The notes under the pieces were generated by a model. That model was given only the letters and a program-made list of their open reading frames with translations, was not told where the DNA came from and did not search any database. Shown here piece by piece: positions 34,095-47,701 of a stretch of DNA of 64,000 bases. Each line of letters starts with the position of its first letter. Positions within the stretch are counted from its first letter, which is position 1. A program made the position numbers and the translations under genes. The stretch is taken from positions 880,992,220 to 881,056,219 of the forward strand of contig NC_081409.1 of the NCBI RefSeq assembly GCF_030272615.1, read 5' to 3'. Origin of the DNA: Cryptomeria japonica (lineage: Eukaryota; Streptophyta; Pinopsida; Cupressales; Cupressaceae).

Positions 34095-34990
34095 GATCTA
34101 GGATGTAAAGCTAGCAACCTCCTTGGCTGGGTCATTTAGGGAGTTGAGGCCACATATCCTCTCTTGAGATCCTTCATGGCAGCATTCTTGGCATTAAGTC
34201 CCACATTATCACCAAGTAATGCCTCCTACAGATCTTCATGCTACATTTCATCGGACTTAACCTTAGTAGTCAACCCAATTGGATGAAAAGTGACAATTGT
34301 GCCTGGTTTCAACACTCCAATCTCAACATGCCCCACAGGCAAAGTTCCAATACCACCAATCGTGTAAACAACCTAAAGTGGAAACCTAAGAGTCCTTTCT
34401 AAAGAACATGTAGGCTCTAAAACCTAGTCAAGGGTATCCAAGCATATTGGGCCCTTGAACTAATCAAGGTTGGTTGATCTCTTAATCACGTTATCACCCT
34501 CAAATCTAGAGATTGGAGAAAATGGAATTTTGTCAGGGTTTTACCCAACCTTCTTCAGGTAAGAAGATACTTCCTTTAAAATTTCCTCATTATGACCCTT
34601 AGAGTATTTTGAAGTAGTAGCATCCATCTTGTTACATCAGCAAATCATTTTCTCTGCTCCTAGGGTGAATGCCAGCAAAGCATGTTCTCGGGTCTATCCA
34701 TACTTAGAAATACCAGCCTCAAAACCTCCAATTGTTGAATCAATAATCAACAATGCACACTTAGCTTGTCTCAATCATAGTTTCTACCTTTGTTTCTTCT
34801 AATGAGCATGAGGAACACCTGCCCTATTTGATATGTGATTCCTGGCACTCTACAAATTCCCTTACCTCAAATTAGATGGCCCCAGGTGCTTTAAACAAGG
34901 AGATAATTAAACACCTCTCTGCTCTCTCAAGCACTTCCCTCAAGAAAATCTTGCATTTTTTGAAATCATCTTATTCATATTGTTATGATG
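34095..34990 (-). pseudogene. EF-1alpha (eEF1A) retropseudogene, truncated
   Basis: The minus strand reads, in order, an MNKMISKNARF-like start, [107 protein letters not shown] and MKDLKRGYVAS. This is the GTP-binding core and domain 2 of eEF1A. It keeps NKMD, the G4 motif for guanine recognition. At least six stops and some shifts break it. Both the protein N-terminus and the last third are missing. No intron is visible, so it is a processed copy. It begins about 65 bp beyond the end of the LINE RNase H frame, in the same orientation. Confidence 0.88.
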
Positions 34991-35055
34991 AGCTACATCT
35001 CCTTAGAGATGACAATCAAATCAACGATTTCTGGAGTTTTTCCCAAGTTCACAAC

Positions 35056-38000
35056 CTACAACAAGTTAAGATATTTATAAAAGTTAATAGGTGTAATTGA
35101 GGAGTCCAAATTTAATTTCTCACAACCCATGTTTGACAACAGATCTACAAGTTTATTCCCCTCACTATATGTATGAGAGGCATAACATTCCTTAAATGAG
35201 TCAAAAAATGCCCAAATTTGTTTGAGGATGTATGCTATTCTCCAATTCGTTGATTGTCTAGTTATGCAAGCATTAATAATCAAGGTTGAGTCACCTTCAA
35301 TTTCTGTATTTGTACAACCTAATTTTTTACATATTACTAGTCCATTTAAAAGAGCAACAACTTCAGCCATATTGGCAGTCCCAAGAGGAGTGTTGGAGGA
35401 CTTCAATGCAATTAGATAACCAAGATAGTCCCTAATGTAGATTCCAATACTTAAAATACTCGGATTACCTTTTGAGGCACCATCAAAATTCAATTTAATG
35501 AGATTGGGGCATGGTGGTTTCCATTTGACCATTGATCTATTTGTTGGCATATGGACACTCCAATGAGACATTGTGTGTGATTGAAGGTTTTGTCATTGAT
35601 GGCAACCTTGCAATCCTATGGCATTGGCAAGACATTATACAGGCAACCTTGCAATCCTATGGCACCAACAAGACATTATACCGGCAAAGCATTATATAGG
35701 CAACCTTGCAATCCTATGGCACTAGCAAGATATTATACTAGCAAAGTATAACACAGGCAAGATAGTGCACCAACATCAAGAGATCAACCTACACCGACAC
35801 AGAAGAAAATATGTATACCGGCACAGAGGCCGACAGGATTTTTGATATGTAATATTTTGTTTATCATTGTAAGCCGACTTAGCAAATTGTAAAATGACTC
35901 TTGTATATAAAAAATGTAGGCATTTGTAGGATATGGATAGAATGCAATAAATAAATTATAAGGCAGACCTAATGTGCGAATTGTAGGTCAAGGGTATATG
36001 TAAAGAACAGAGCAAGAACCGGTACTGAATCTAGCATTGAAGATGCTATTGTAAAGCAGTACAGAATATTAGATGTGTGTAAATCCTCATTGTAAGTCAG
36101 TGTGACTTCTTATTGAGTAGTAAGCTCTAGGCAGTTGGCCTTCCTACATGTGCAGGCCCCTATAGTAAGTAATATTCTCTTATTGGCCAGTAAGTGAATA
36201 TTGTGGGTCACAAATCCCACCGAGGTTTTTCCCACACCGGGTTTCCCTGTTAAACATCTTGTGTTATGGTGTTCTTTTCATGTGGATGCTTTTGATTCTG
36301 TTATTTACATTAATTCTTGCATACTGGTATACTATTACTTTATATTCTACATATTCAGTTTTAAGAAAATTACATTATCGGTCAAATACTGATTCACCCC
36401 CCCTCTTAGTATTTGTGGGAACCCTAACACTATTAATGGGCTATTGAGGATGACATATTGGAGTAGAGAGGGAAGGTAACCTAATTTATTTCCATTCATT
36501 GATAGTGAAGTTATCCCATGGTGTAAAGGTGTGATTACTGTTTAAATTTTGAATGTTGGCGTTAACTATCTCTGAAATAGATTTTTGTATCCCATCCAAA
36601 ACCATTTGTACATTAGATGTTATTTGTCAAAAAAAAAATTTATTCCTTTCTCACCAAATGGACTAAATAACAATGGTGAGATCATTTCCAGATGCATGCA
36701 AGTAATGAAATAGAGAACAGGGTGGGCCATGATTGGAACATGTTCCATAATGTATTAGGCAGTGATATAGCTAGATTTAATTTGTTCATGACAAATTGCC
36801 AACATTGTTGGGCAAAGGAATGGTTGATGAATAAATAATCAACCATCTCCATCTCCTTATTACATAAAACACAATTGAAAGGCTGAGTAATATTGAGTTT
36901 ATGTAATTTGTCACTTGTTAGGATTCTTTTCTTAAGTACTAACCAAGCAAAACATCCTGCTTTTGGCAACACCAAGTTATTCCTGCAAAAGGAGTAGGCC
37001 CTATGATTCAATTTCTAATTTTCCATCTGGTGAATATCTTTGTACCCAATTTTAACTGAATAATTTCCATATTTGGATGGTACCCAGATCAAGGTGTCTT
37101 GCTTGTTCGACATGTATGCCTCTCTCTCAGAGAGGATATGTTGAAAACTTGTTGCCTGATCTAAAAGTATAGGGAGTGTTGAATGATCCTTCCAAATAGA
37201 TTTTCTTGAGAAGATATCTACAACACAGATATAATCAAATAAATTTGTCCCCCAGCTGTCACTGATAACTTGTGCTCCACTAGTCAACTCCACATTTTGA
37301 ATAAAAAGTGGCAGCTCATTCTATGAATCATTCCAAAAAATAAGTACTTTTCCCATTATGGACTCCCCATGATACATACCTAGTGATAACTTCTCTCGAA
37401 GATCTCATGAAGTTCCATATGGCTGAGCCCTGAAGAGGGTCTAAGATTGTTAATATCTTTGAGCAGTTAGTGGTGTCCAAATACTTGTCCCACATTATTT
37501 TGCACCATTTTTTGATGGGGTTTGGAGTACATCTGTCAGAATAACTTACCTCCAAAGGCCTTGTTTATTTCTAAAAGATAATGCAAACCTACACCCCCCA
37601 CCTGCTTTATGTTTTTCATATCTTCAAGTGACACCAAAGGTATCTTTTTAGCATCCATTATATTATGAGTTTATGTATTTGATGGATGACAAATTTAGGG
37701 GCTTTAAAAAATGAAATGTAATAATGTGGTATTGCATAAAGGACAGATTTAATGAGTAGGATTTTGCCTGATAGGAAAAGCCATTGTTTTTTCTATGTAG
37801 CAACTCTATCCTTTATTCTTTTGATTGTAAATTTCCAATAACTAGCTTATTGGATCCCATTAAAAAAGGTATTTTGAGGTAGGTGGTTGGAAGGTCTTCT
37901 AGTGTAAATCCCAATATTATTACTATTTTTGTTGATATTATCTGATTAGTGTTGAAGATGTATACCTTTGTTTTACAGGAATTTATCTTCTGACCTGAAA

Positions 38001-40187
38001 CAACTGTATAAAGATACAAAGTTTGTTTGATCCTTTTGGCTCTATGAACCTTAGATCTTCCAAACAAAAGAGTGTCATCAACAAATAAAGAATGAGTAAT
38101 TGAGATAGAAGTACCACCAATGTGCACTCCTTGCTATAATTCATTCTCTTTCTTAGAACTGATAATTCTACTGGATGCTTTAGCCATCATGATGAATAAG
38201 AATTGAGATAAAGGATCTCCATGTCTGACCCCTTGGGTAGAGGCAAAAAAACCATCTAGAACCCCATTTACAATGACTGAGAAGTGAGCTCCAAATATAC
38301 ATGCCTTAATCCATTTACACCATTTGTTTGCAAATCCAAAATTACATAAGACTTCAAATAAAAATGACCAATTTAACTTGGTGTATGCCTTCATCATATC
38401 CAACTTAATAACAAAGGCTGATGACTGATTTGAACTTATAGAATGAAGAGTTTCATGAGCCACCAATGCCCCCTCTATAGTCTCCTTCCTTGGCCCAAAA
38501 CCCCCTTGTTCTAAGGATATGATTTTAGTGATGAGATGCTACAATCTCAATTATATGGCTTTTGTGAAAATTTTGTAGACCATGTTGTACAATGCAACTG
38601 GGCTAAAATCTGCAAATATTTTTGGACCTTTGACTTTAGGAATTAGAGAAATATTTGTAGTGTTAAAGTTATTAAGCATTGGAGTACTTTTTATAGAATC
38701 TTCTAGAGCTGCCAGGAGGTCAAAGAATGTAACGTCCCAACATTTTTGATAGAAAAGGGTAGTAAAACCATCTAGGTTGGGTGCCTTATCAAGAGGCATA
38801 GAAAAGATCACTTTGTGAATTTCCTTTAAGGTAAAGGATGCCATGAGAAGCTGATTATCTTGTAGAGTTACCAAAAAAGGAATAGCATCAAGTAGTTCTT
38901 TTTCCTAATTAGGTTGTGGGGACAAAATAGGAGGGGGGGCAAGAAGATTTGAAATAAATTTTACTCCTTCATCTTGAATACCCTATGCATTTAAAATAGT
39001 GTTACCTAAAACATGGTCTATTTTTGAGAAGATTTTACTTGTTGCCCTTTTTTGTTTTGCTGACATATGGAAAAATTTAGTGTTTTTATCTCCTAGCTGT
39101 AACCACATCTCCCTAGAATTTTGTCTCCAATATTCTTCTTCTCCTTTACCCAATTCCTCCCATTCTTCTTGTAATTTCTTCCTCTTTTCAAAGATAGGTG
39201 CATCCAAATCATATTGAATTATATGCTAATTAATTTGGTCTAGCTCTTTTTCCACTATGACTTTTTGTTCAAAACATTTTTAAAGACCTGCACATTCCAT
39301 ATCTTTATCTATGATTTAACATATTGTATCTTTTTTTGAAATTGGGACATCTTAGTTTCTGGTTTGATTGATGAAGAGAGCCACCATTGTCTAAGAAGAT
39401 AGTGAAAGATTGGGTGACAGAACCACATACTCTCAAACTTGAAGGATGGTTTGTGCCTATGACCTGATAGTGATTATGATTTAGAAACATTTAGACTAAC
39501 AGGAAAGTGATCCGAGCCCATGAATGCCATAACTTTTGATTTCATTGTGATATCCAATAGTTTCCAACTATGAGAAGTAAGGAATCTGTCCAACCATTCA
39601 TCTATTTGAAGGAAGCCTAATCTTTTGTTTGTCCATGCAAAGGAACCATTACAAGGCACGATATCCATTAGATCATTATAATTTAAGAAGTCCTTGAAAT
39701 CTTGCATGGTTCTTAGTGGAGGGTAGATTGCTCCTTGTTTCTCATCTAATGACACCGTAGCATTCAAGTCAACCCCTATAATTATGTTTGGATTCTAGTC
39801 TCCATATTGTTTAAATAAATAGGTCAAGACTATCCAAAGTCTCTTTTTGTCTTGCATAGGAATTGGTTAATAAATATTCAGCAAATAAAATGATAGATCA
39901 AAATGTTGCATGCTTAATAATTGCCAATTTGAGTCATGTTGCGGTAATTGAACCTTAATAGATTTTGGATTCCAGAGGACAACAAGTCCTCATGAGGATC
40001 CTGTCCCTTGAATATGGATTGATTCCCATAATTTCCATTTATAAATTATTTATTGAAAATTATCCTGTGAGAGATTAGTTTCTTGAAGTAATATAATATC
40101 CACTTGTGAAGAATCAAACTGAATCTTGATTATATGGTGCTTGCCAGACAAATTAATACCTCTGATGGTCCAATATATGGTCTTCAT
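35056..40187 (-). pseudogene. LINE A ORF2: endonuclease, RT, zf-RVT, RNase H
   Basis: ATG at 40187 opens an APE-type endonuclease (MKTIYWTIRGINLSGKHH, IILLQETNLS, ending GSDHFPVSLN at 39490). The RT lies at 38874-37813 (AFVIKLDMMKAYTKLNW, TQGVRHGDPLSQFLF, catalytic FVDDTLLFG). A zf-RVT domain follows (FAWLVLKKRILTSDKL, FNCVLCNKEME; 37011-36682). RNase H is at 35535-35056 (LIKLNFDGASKGNPS, AEVVALLNGL, EGDSTLI, EGNKLVDLLS). Without the solo LTR and its duplication the length is about 1,410 codons, right for plant L1 ORF2. The RT motif is FVDD rather than the usual FADD. Numerous stops and shifts inactivate it. Confidence 0.9.
35537..36434. mobile_element. Solo LTR (888 bp) inserted in LINE A, TSD CTATT
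   Basis: TGTTGGCATATGG...CCCTAACA at 35542-36429, flanked by CTATT at 35537-35541 and 36430-36434. It separates the zf-RVT and RNase H parts of the LINE frame, which join when it is removed. Its end CACCCCCCCTCTTAGTATT is shared with the element 3 LTR type. It holds three copies of GGCAACCTTGCAATCCTATGG at 35601, 35642 and 35699. No internal region is attached, so it is a solo LTR left by recombination. Confidence 0.88.
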
Positions 40188-40399
40188 TGTTGATGAGGAG
40201 AAGACTTAGTTCTCCTTGGCATTTGTTTTAGTGGTGAAATTCTTTCATGCAATGTAAATTGTTACCCAACCTTTATCTCTTCCTTAGCTTTAGAACTTTT
40301 AGATTTTTTGCCTCTAGTCTTTGGAGTTTTCTTCTATCACAGATATGGAAGGGATTTGTGTTATTGATAATGTTTGTGAGAAATAAAAAATTCTTGAGC

Positions 40400-42371
40400 C
40401 TTGAGGTGTTGAATCTATACTTTTATTTACATCTAGATTCTCTTGGGGTGCATGTTCTAATTCATGAGCATCTCTTGTGATCCAAAGAATTTTGCATATT
40501 AAACTCAATCTGAACAGGTATAAAAAAGTTTTCTCTATCAAAACCCATTAATTTCACATCCCATCGGTTCATTTCACTGACTTTTTCTTGCTGACTGAGG
40601 CCATTGTCATGACATTGTGGAGACTTAAGCAATGTGTTCTCACACTCATCCTTGTTTCCAATTCTTTCTTACACTATTAAGTCAACATATTCCCCTTCCT
40701 GTTCTTCTTATGTTATCTCATCATACATTTCAGATGCAACCATTACAAATATTTCTTTTGCCATAATTTTTTCCTGACCTCATGTTAATTTATTTTGACT
40801 GAGAGGTAATGATATGGGCATTTTGGGCATGATATCAATCAGTTGATTGGCAAACACTAGTTCTTGCATAATACTGTCAAATTTTTTCAAGGGTTTTGTT
40901 GTTAATGTCTAAGATGGCCCTTCTGATTATTTGAGAGGAACCTTAAGTGACAAAGGAGTAGTTCTAAATGGTTGGGGTAGATAAGTGTATATGCTCAAAT
41001 CCTGAAGTAGGAGCCGTCAAGAGTACAAATGATTAAAAAGGGAGGAAGCCTTGAAGAGAGAGAACGGGAATACTTCCAAATGCATTTGATTCAATTAGGT
41101 GTGTTGTTGAATTCCTTCCTCCAACCCTTTTTCTATGTGAGCTTTAGTTTGATTGGTTGAAGAGTTGCAGGGGTTGTACAAATTCATTTTATAAGCACAT
41201 TGGGAAGGATTAGTTGTGTGTTCCTTTCATATATCGATGTGTGGGGTGTGAGGACCTTGACACTTATTGGTGAAGTGACCCAATGATTGAGCATGTTTTT
41301 CAACCATTGAAGCATCTTGTATGATCACATTTTGTTCCCAGGACCCCCATTTAGAGTTAATAGTTATAGTAGTTGGTAGTGGATTAGAAAAATTCAATAA
41401 CAAAAAAAACCCTAATAGGCAAATGTGTCATCTCAAAAGGAATGAGGTCATGATTAACAAACATCCCCAAATTATTAACAAGCATTTCTACAATGTTTGG
41501 ATCTCGATACTCCAATGGTAGAGAAGGAAAATTAACCTAGAAAGGCATGGTATTTCATAGTATGGGTTTTGGTTTGAATTTCGAGATCCATGGAAGCGTA
41601 AGTAAACCAAACCCTTTACAAATCTACTTCTTATTTGTATGAACAAAATCTATAGGAGCTTTAGATTCAAATAGAGCTATAAAAAAGTTTGATTCAGAAT
41701 CCATGTAGAAAATATCTTTGGTACCAGGACAAGCCTCATTTTCCCATTCTAATAGTATAGGAATATGTAAGGAGGAGTCCCAAATCTTACTGATAAGCAT
41801 TGTTTCCCTCAAGATTGCAATCTAGGGTAAGAGTAGTTGTTTAGTTAGGGTAATCATGCATCCTTCTTTTGTTGAGAAAGTGAGTTCTATGCATTCAAGA
41901 TCTTGATCATTCTTTGAAACCCTTTCTAGATCCCATTGTGCCTCTAGTATTTGATTATTTTTATTTGAAAATTTTCCCTCCAAGCCTTAACTATTCATCT
42001 TGTCTCAATGGGAGCTCCTCCATTCTTTCCCCTCTACATCAAGTCCTCATGTGGATGGAAGTCCTTCTTTGTTATAAATATATTTTTAGGGATAGAGAGG
42101 AATCTAGGGTAGTCAATTGATATGTTGTTCAGCTAGGACACATATGAGGGGTATCTCCACTGATAACCATTACCATCATTACATGTAGGGGACTCATTTT
42201 TACTAATGTATTCAAACTAATCAGAAGAGTAGATGCATATATCAAACACTGGTTGTTTTCTATTATAAAAGCCCTTAAATGTGCCTCCATTCTACTGCTG
42301 ACAAGCACCATTCCATTGAGTCTTGCGAGATGTATGATTCCTCCTCTGAAACCCTCTAGAATACCTAACAT
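40400..42371 (-). pseudogene. LINE A ORF1-like region, decayed
   Basis: Upstream of ORF2 on the same strand. Pieces seen include LPLEYRDPNIVEMLVNNLG (near 41480), which resembles the DUF4283 region of plant LINE ORF1 proteins. A remnant GHFTNKCQGPH (near 41270) may be the end of a CCHC knuckle. Frames at 41624-41812 and 42129-42371 are the longest open parts. ORF1 proteins bind LINE RNA. Many stops are present and boundaries are approximate. Confidence 0.6.
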
Positions 42372-42476
42372 ATTCTCACCTATGTAGTCTGCCTCATTCT
42401 CACCTCATTCTCCTCCTTCTTCTGGTTCAAAGCTTAATTTACAATCAACATTGTGCAGTTATTCATTTAATCATTT

Positions 42477-44204
42477 AGTGTTGGGGTAAAAGAAAGATCT
42501 AGTGCCTAGGACCTAATCCCACTTTTGCCAACACATTGGGAATATGAAAGAGCCTAGGGAGGTAGCTCACTTTGGCTACTTCTTGTGAGAAAGAGAGATC
42601 CAAGGATTATCTCTTAGGGTTTGTATTCCTCTTGTTGCAAATGATGAGAAAAACTAGGGTTTGATTGATCAACTAGACTAGGAGATGAAGAATGAAGCAT
42701 AAATGAACTTGAAATTGCACAAACTTACAGATCTAAAACTAAATGCATGAAAGGGGGAGGATTTTGGATGTGTACCTAGTGCTGCAAACTAAGCCAAAAT
42801 AACTAGGACTAGGGTGCCACACCACTGTCCCTAAGAATCTAATAGAGAGATGTAACTAAAGACCTACAAATCTGATGTTTCGAGCTTCTGCCTTGCCAAA
42901 TTTCACCTGAAACTGGGTGGACCAGGGTGCCCAGAAAGGACTTGGGCACCCAAAAAGGACCAAGGCTCCCAAAGAGGACCAAGGTACAAGACCAGGGTGC
43001 CACACCCCTATCTTGGGCAGGAGTAGTGCACCATGCTCCTCTCCCAGTGATTTCTTCTCAAATTTGACCTTCGTGACTATGTTTATGTGCTATGTCGAAC
43101 CTGAAAATTGCAGTGACGATCGGCTCCTATACCTGTACCGACAACTGAATATATCATTTTAGGTGGCTATATAGGGGGTTTCCTTAGTCAAACCCCTATT
43201 TTTGTGATATCCACCTTGACAAATAGCCGATTTGTATAGTAAAATAGTGTTTGTAGGAATCTTGTGTGTGTGCAAGACCCTAGGATGAATGTAAACAATC
43301 TAGAGCAGCACTAACGAGTAAACCCTAAAATCTTGTAATTGTCAAAGTAAATTCTCTAAATCGATGATGCAAAGTTATCTAAAGCATGAATTTAAATATG
43401 AAATTTGATGTATAGAAGCTCAGACAAAGTCATGAAAATAACATGAATTCATACCAATCCCCATGGTAAAGATATAGCCACTAGATCTCCTATTACTCTT
43501 CAGTGTCTTCAAGGCTCCTAATTGATGATGAATCCTTAATGAAATGTTGTTGAATGTTGTTGAAGGCTCCTCTTTCACTACATAGAAGGCTCCTTGTGCT
43601 CCAAAAACCTTCTCTTAGATTCTTAGATTGATCATTCTTAGTTGCCTTCAAATGAAGAAAGAGAGATCTTATGTATGAAACCCTAGATCTTAATTTTGAC
43701 TTAATTTTATCTTTAGTCTGACCTAGGAATTGAATTTCCCACCAATATTTTGGGGTTAAGCATTATAATATCATAGAATTGTGCTCCTAAAATTTTGGGA
43801 AAAAAGTCGAGGACCATGTACATTCCCACCACGGTCCAACCAAATTTTTACCAAATTTTTAGGGTCATGAGATATGATGATATTAGAGCGAATCCCAAAG
43901 TTACAACTAATTTTGAGGTGTTTTGATATGTGAAATAGGGCCTTAAAGGTTGAAATAGGACATAATTAGGGTTTATGATTAAATGATTTATTGAAGGAAT
44001 AAAATAAAAAGGGGCACACTTAGGGTAAAGGGCCCAATTCTATGGTGTGGGAAGTGATGAAATATGACTTTAGATTTAATTTAATTAATTAATTAAATGC
44101 TCAAAGGGAAATTACAATGCAAGATGAAAACACACTAAGGCGAGTGCTAAACTAAGTATGAAATTGTACCACCCTAGCAAGGGTGTATAATTTATGACAC
44201 TACA
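42477..44204 (-). repeat. 3' LTR of element 2 (1728 bp)
   Basis: Aligns with 54022-56692 from the first bases (AGTGTTGGGG against TGTGTTGGGG, so its terminal T has mutated) to TTTATGACACTACA. It carries the empty site for the small transposon found in the partner LTR (GAGGACCAAGG at about 42973-42983). Confidence 0.92.
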
Positions 44205-44914
44205 TTTACCCCCACTTTAGCGGTCATATGCAAGCTAAATTAAAGAAAAGTAAACATTCATGAAAAATAATATATCCACAAGTTTGTAGATGAATCCCCC
44301 AATAGTATTTGCAGTACACAGTTGGGATCCACACCCTACAAAAACACATGTTAGATAAAATCACAAAATCACCTAAATTCTTACTCAGGAAGGTGATTAA
44401 AATCTGAGGGTAGCTATATGCCCACTATTTCGGCTTTCTAATTTTAGTGAGGTGAAACATGGTATCATGTTTACCACATCAAATTGTGAAATAATATTGA
44501 TGAGAAATGCTCACAAGAAGATTTGATGCAAGATCAAAAAGTAATGGAGAAATATTTTGTAAGAAAGAGAATTAAGCCTCAATTTAACACAACAAAGAGT
44601 GTGAGGATTTGAGAGCTCTCTAACACAAGATGAAATATTTAAATGGAAACAAATGCAAAGAGAAAGAAGAAAAGATAGAAAGCATGAATACACACTTTGG
44701 TGATCCATGAGAAGAGAAAGGGAACCATGGACATCTTGCCCTTAAAACTAGGTTATCCATGGAGAGAAGGACATGGAAAACTAGCCTCAAGAGTCTCCCT
44801 AGGTGATCCATGTAAGGGAGGAGAGTGAGAACACCATTAGTTTCACTCAACCTCATGCATGTGTGTGTAAGTGAGGTTCCAAGTGCCTCATAGGAGTCTA
44901 TGCCTAGGTATGGT
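44205..44914 (-). other. Element 2 3' non-coding region and polypurine tract
   Basis: The first 300 bp match 7452-7740 of element 1, including AAGTGGGGGTAAA (minus strand) beside the LTR. No coding frame is supported; minus-strand frames at 44511-44856 have no motif. Confidence 0.6.
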
Positions 44915-44919
44915 ACAAC

Positions 44920-45751
44920 TGTTAGGTCCCGGGGACAATTGAGAGGGGGGCTGAATCAGTTGTCTAAAACTTTAAACCAAAAACAAGTTAATCAATTACT
45001 ACTTTAATACTGGTGAGATAGTCTATTATAGTGGTGGATAGATTTAACAGATAAATGCAATACCAGTAAAGATGGTTAAATCCAATAAGAATGTACTACT
45101 TAAAATAACATCTATATATGCTGGATTCAGTACCGGTGTAATGCTAATATGACTTCACAAAAACCTAGCTTCACCTTCAAATGATGTCTTTGTGTATAGC
45201 TCTACTTAATCTCACATATCCCTTCACAATATACCTTCTTTGCATTCCACACTTGATCTTACAAATAAGATCTTACATTTATATCATACCCTAAGACCAA
45301 TTTTAGTAGGTCGACTCTACAAGATATTACAATAAAAATATTTTACAAACAATATAATATCTGATACAATAATCAATTGAACATGTTGGCTTAATACATT
45401 TAAAACATTAATTAATCATCTCCATAGCGTGCCATGCTGATCTGGAAAAGATAATCTTGCTGGTGTAACCCTGGATAACCTTCGACCTATTTACTGGTAA
45501 AAGCAAATATGCAAATATGAATATACCAATGATTAATTCATAAGAAAAGATGTCCACATGATTTCTTCGACATTACCAAGTGTTTTCCATATCATTCCAA
45601 GTGCTGGTGATCATTATATCCTGTCAGTGTACCATATACCAGTAACTATGCAATAGTTGCTTGCTTGTCGGTGAATGTTGCTGGATCTCCAAAGTGCTAG
45701 TGTTTTAGTAGGTGTTGACATCAATGACAAAACCATACCAAAATACCAACA
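44920..45751 (-). repeat. 3' LTR of element 5 (832 bp, internal deletion)
   Basis: Plus strand TGTTAGGTCCCGGGG to CAAAATACCAACA. It lacks about 226 bp present in the partner at 50477-50702. The junction AAAGAT/GGTT suggests deletion at a GAT microhomology. Confidence 0.92.
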
Positions 45752-46146
45752 ATCTCCCCCTTTGGCATTGATAGCAACACAAGATGGAAAAACCATCAAA
45801 GTGCCAAAACAGAAATGCCAAGCACCAAAAACCAACAATTTCCAAAAAGATCATTACTAGAAATCAAAATCTCTCCTAAACAACAATCTCTCCCCCTGGG
45901 AGCAACATGTGATTTCCAAAGTTTTTCCATACGAATCTTTCCTCAAAAGATAATAAAGATAATGTGTTTTTTCATAGATATCTCTCCCCCTTTGACATCA
46001 AATGCCAAAGTTACAGCATACCAATTGTTACATACAAAATACCAACCAATTTCACTATACCAATTACTCCCCTTGAGAAGTAGCTTCCTCATCAAAGCGA
46101 GAGTAAAATATGTCTCTGTTAATTCTATTGGTTGATGATAGACATC

Positions 46147-47701
46147 AACTCTCTAAGTGTCTACCAGTGGGGGTATGACCCCAAGCTATTCTCTAAGATA
46201 CTCAAAAGTCTCCTTAGGAAAAGGTTTAGTGAAAATATCTGCAAGTTGTTCTTTAGTATTCACATAAACTAGTTGTATTTCTATTGCTTCAACTTTTTCC
46301 CTTAGAAAACTCAGTTTGATAGAAACATGTTTTGTTTTGGAATGTAATACTGGACTCTTAGATATGTCAATTGCTGTAGTGTTGTCACAATAGATAGTTA
46401 TAGGCTCCTTGCATTTTACCTTCAAATCTTTCAACATTTGTTTAAACCATAGTACCTGTGTATAGTTAGTTGCTGCTACAACATATTTTGATTCTACTGT
46501 TGATCAAGATGTACAACTCAAAAAATGCTCCACCGGTGGTTCTTTTTCTATCATCAATGTCTCCTACCCAATTTGCATCTGTGTATGCACATAGATCAAA
46601 ATTTTCATCTCTAGGATACCATAATCTAAGATTTGGGGTGCATTGTAAGTACCGAAAAATCCTTTTTACTGTTGATTCATGATTTTCTCTAGGATTACTT
46701 TGAAATCTTGAAACAATACATACTGCATTCATAATATCAGGTCTGGTTTGTGTTAAATACGGTAAACCTCCTATCATAGATTTGTACCTAGTTGGATTCA
46801 CAGGTGTAGATTCATCCCTTTGTGATAATTTGTCATTTGTTGTCATAGGTGTGCTTACCGGTTTAGAGTTTTCCATTCCAAATTTCTTGAGTAACTCCTT
46901 TAAGTATTTTTATTGACTTAAGAATATACCTTTTTTAGTCTGTGATATTTGCAATCCTAAAAAGAATCTTATTTCACCAATCATAGACATTTCAAATTCT
47001 TGCTGCATTTTAATAAAAAAGTCTTTACACAATCCATCTTCTCCTCCAAAAACTATATCATCAACAAAAACTTCAATAGCCAAGATGTCATCATTAGTCA
47101 CTTTATAGTATAAGTTACTATCAGCATTACCTTTAGAAAAACCAATCTTCAAAAGATACTTATCCAATCTTGCATACCAAGCTCTTGGAGCTTGCTTCAA
47201 TCCATATAAAGCTTTCCTTAACATGCAAACCATATCTTTGTCATCTGTCAAAGAAAATCCATCAGGTTGTTCAATATAAACTTCCACCTCAAGATCTCCA
47301 TTCAAAAATACACATTTAATATCCATCTGATATACTTTGTACTTATTATGTGCTGCAAAAGCCAAAAATAATCTAACTGCCTCAATTCTAGCTACCGATG
47401 CAAAGGTTTCATTATAGTCAATTCCTTCTTTCTGAGAATATCCCTTACAAACTAGTCTTGCTTTATTTCTGATAACCTTACCATCTTCATCAAGTTTGTT
47501 TCTGAATACCCATTTGGTTCCAATTACATTTTTATCTTTAGGCCAGGGAACTAATGTCCAAGTATTGTTTTTCTCAATTTGTTCTAATTCTTCTTCCATA
47601 GCTTTAGTCCAATACTTGTCTTCACATGCCTCATTAACTGATGATGGTTCAATTTGAGAAATAAGACATACCTCTTCATTTTCTAATCTTCCTCTAGTCA
47701 T
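46147..47701 (-). pseudogene. Element 5 reverse transcriptase and RNase H
   Basis: RT motifs: [56 protein letters not shown] and the catalytic FVDDIVFGG (YVDD position). Next come SKPVSTPM and a DANWVGDIDDRKRTTGG connection block. RNase H shows YCDNTTAIDISKSPVLHSKT and KEQLADIFTKPFP. Breaks: a stop at 46910, a shift near 46540 inside RNase H, and a stop at 46186. These enzymes copy element RNA into DNA. Confidence 0.93.

Larger units (their letters stand above)
32650..42470 (-). mobile_element. LINE A: L1-type LINE, decayed, with solo LTR and pseudogenes
   Basis: Minus-strand order: ORF1-like region (about 42370-40400), ORF2 (40187-35056), 3' region, A-rich tail at about 32650-32665. The endonuclease, RT, zf-RVT and RNase H order is that of plant L1 LINEs. 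It is interrupted by a solo LTR at 35542-36429. EF-1alpha and ASF1 retropseudogenes lie between ORF2 and the presumed tail. Whether the tail at 32650-33000 belongs to this LINE or to a second one is uncertain, and the 5' end is not defined. Confidence 0.8.

Noticed and set aside
34095-34990. Functional eEF1A gene
   Set aside because: Many stops and shifts, both termini absent, no introns.
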